The notes under the pieces are model-generated. The model saw nothing but the letters and a program-made list of their open reading frames with translations. It was not told the origin of the DNA and ran no database searches. From Vanilla planifolia (Eukaryota > Streptophyta > Magnoliopsida > Asparagales > Orchidaceae): a DNA stretch of 64,000 nucleotides. A program made the position numbers and the translations under genes. The stretch lies in NCBI GenBank assembly GCA_023846275.1, contig JAIUJO010000144.1, positions 811,001 to 875,000 of the forward strand. Direction: 5' to 3'. Position 1 is the first letter of the stretch. Each line of letters starts with the position of its first letter. Shown one piece after another: positions 62,560 through 64,000 of this stretch.

Positions 62560-62990
62560 TGAAAATGATAAAAAATTCTCATGCTAAAAACCATGGCAAG
62601 TCACCTTATAGTCAATAATAGAACATATCATCCATTGGTATACCTTGAAATCTATTTGTTCTTCTTTCTCCTTTTTATTTAAACAATGGTTGGCACTTGC
62701 AAGTAGAAGTCGATTTGAGATTGTTAAGATCTATCATTTTTAACATCTCATTTATATACTTTATTTAGCATACAATGATACCTTTATCAATCTATCTAAG
62801 ATTCATTTCTTGAACATAAGTAACCTCACCCATTATGTTCATCTCAAATCTTGAACAAATAAGCTTAATAAATAATTCATAAAAGTTAAAGTTAGTTGAT
62901 CCAAATAAGATATCATTCACATAATCTTGGCCTAGAAGACGTTCATAAGTGTAGTTCTTGATGAAAGGTCTCTTCGACATTCTGATCCTA
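62560..62990 (-). pseudogene. Copia reverse transcriptase fragment of R2
   Basis: On the minus strand an open stretch of 62 codons (62792-62980) carries RPFIKNYTYE, where the family reads LFIK, then GQDYVNDILFGSTN, the active-site box, and FEMNIMGEVTYVQEMNLR, matching FEMSMMGELTFFLGLQI. The box reads YVND: the second catalytic aspartate position is shifted to Asn-Asp, so the enzyme would be inactive. Downstream, IKYINEMLK (about 62730-62760) matches SKYIKEMLK. The part upstream of 62990 could not be read, so the 5' half is lost or too decayed. Confidence 0.85.
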
Positions 62991-64000
62991 AAATAATTTT
63001 TTAGTAGAATTATATTATGTTTATCATGCTAGGATCTTTGTTTTTTTCCTATTTCAGTTTTGTAAAATTTTTCATGTCTTTTAAATCTAGCACATTTTTT
63101 TTATGAGTAATCTCATAAAACATCAGTGAGTAGGTTCCATTACAATTAAATTTCTTTCTTAAATAGCTTATATGCCTACCTATTTGAAGAATACTATAAA
63201 GAGATAGCCTCCAGTACAATGGTTTCTAATCTTCAATTTCTATCCTTTTCGCTTATGTAATACTTCCAACCAAAAAAACATAAGTTTTCATTTTTTTGGT
63301 TTCTTGTTATGCAAAGTATGAATAATATCTTATTAAAAATAGGTTTTATATAAATCTATTTAAGCATGGAGAAAAAAAATGGCTTGAATTTTTAAGGCAT
63401 TATGATTTGAAGCTTCTATTTCACCAAAAATAAAGTAAAAGTAGTAAACAATGCTTCATGGAGGACAACAACATCTTAGGTAGATCACATAAAGGAAGCC
63501 CAATTAGCTATTTCAAAGGATAATTGAAAGATAAATGCTATATTCATAACAAATAAAAGGAATTTTTCTAAATTACCCACTATTACATATTAACCACAAA
63601 TTGTTAATGCCCGAAACCAACAGATCTTGTTGGTAATACTAAAACACAAATATTTGTTGGTAGAAAGCTTCAGTTAAACCTAAATAAAAATAACATTCTC
63701 TACCAATAAAATGCATATTTTTACTGTTAAGGCCAAATTTTTGGCAAAAAAATAGGTTAAATTTATGTTAATAATGAGGCCACTACATCTTCAATTTCCT
63801 TTTTTTGTTTGTTTTCAAATTTTTATTTTTCCATAATCTTCTATGTCTTCCAAATTTACAATTATTTTTTATTCATATGGTCATCAAACATTTCTTGAGT
63901 ACATTTCTTTGCAAATAAGGTTTCTTTATTAAATAGTTTACATGTCTACGTATTTGAAGAATATAGTAAAAAGATAGCCTCCAATAACTTTTCTAATCTC
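62990..64000. other. Unrecognised stretch with a direct repeat
   Basis: No coding motif seen, although by position it should hold the upstream part of R2's RT. It contains a diverged direct repeat: 63100-63225 and 63870-64000 share a stretch running from ATTTGAAGAATA to GATAGCCTCCA. The right copy runs into the window edge. Confidence 0.5.

Larger units (their letters stand above)
60330..62990 (-). mobile_element. Decayed Ty1/copia relict R2
   Basis: Sister of R1 (28560-31005), collinear throughout and extending further into RT. The minus strand shows RT (62560-62990), RNase H (about 62060-62350), then the probable 3' LTR (left of about 61700). It is in the same orientation as R1 and about 31.7 kb from it. 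No target duplication or 5' LTR was found in the window. Stops and frame changes occur throughout. Confidence 0.7.

Noticed and set aside
1-64000. CRISPR arrays, tRNA or rRNA genes, bacterial operons
   Set aside because: No regular spaced repeats, no tRNA-like T-loop and anticodon arrangement noticed, and the sequence is plainly plant nuclear repeat DNA.

Overview
The window is AT-rich nuclear DNA of a flowering plant. It holds no convincing host gene, tRNA, rRNA or CRISPR array. The organism call rests on plant-type LTR retrotransposons: a SIRE/Maximus-like Ty1/copia element with a TGGTATCAGAGC primer site, and Ty3/gypsy relicts with chromovirus-like integrase motifs. Species cannot be told from the sequence. 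Almost all recognisable content is layered, decayed transposon DNA, typical of gene-poor or heterochromatic regions.

Layout. 1-1700: nothing recognised. 1720-8560: decayed minus-strand Ty3/gypsy relict (G1) with integrase motifs at 4600-5090. 9930-11960: repeat H1, related to H2 at 22530-24560. 12100-13870: a second copy of the 5150-7070 part of G1. 16550-22050: plus-strand Ty3/gypsy relict (P). P carries a 426-bp tandem duplication of its reverse transcriptase and is split inside integrase by a 1.75-kb purine-only GAA/GAAA array at 19538-21293. 24600-28560: extremely AT-rich DNA. 28560-31005: minus-strand Ty1/copia relict (R1). 31005-35290: unrecognised apart from a 430-bp repeat. 35290-37543 and 46374-51580: two halves of a second G-type gypsy relict (G2), split by a young insertion. 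51590-60300: unrecognised, with microsatellites just before it. 60330-62990: second copia relict (R2) with a mutated RT active site.

The best-defined object is the Ty1/copia element at 37549-46373. It has 1863- and 1849-bp LTRs, a perfect 5-bp target duplication (TCTTG), a primer-binding site and polypurine tracts. Its gag-pol keeps all domains in the order gag, zinc knuckle, protease, integrase, RT, RNase H, but carries at least eight in-frame stops and three frame changes. LTRs differ by about 4-5% in the first 400 bp by eye, so insertion is fairly recent. It landed in G2, giving a dated nested insertion.

Relict functions were assigned by reading degenerate translations against remembered family motifs. 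Boundaries of relicts and unnamed repeats are approximate, commonly to 50-100 bp. I found no evidence of a new biological system. The most unusual structures are the long purine array inside a gypsy integrase and the repeated U3 region of the copia LTR.
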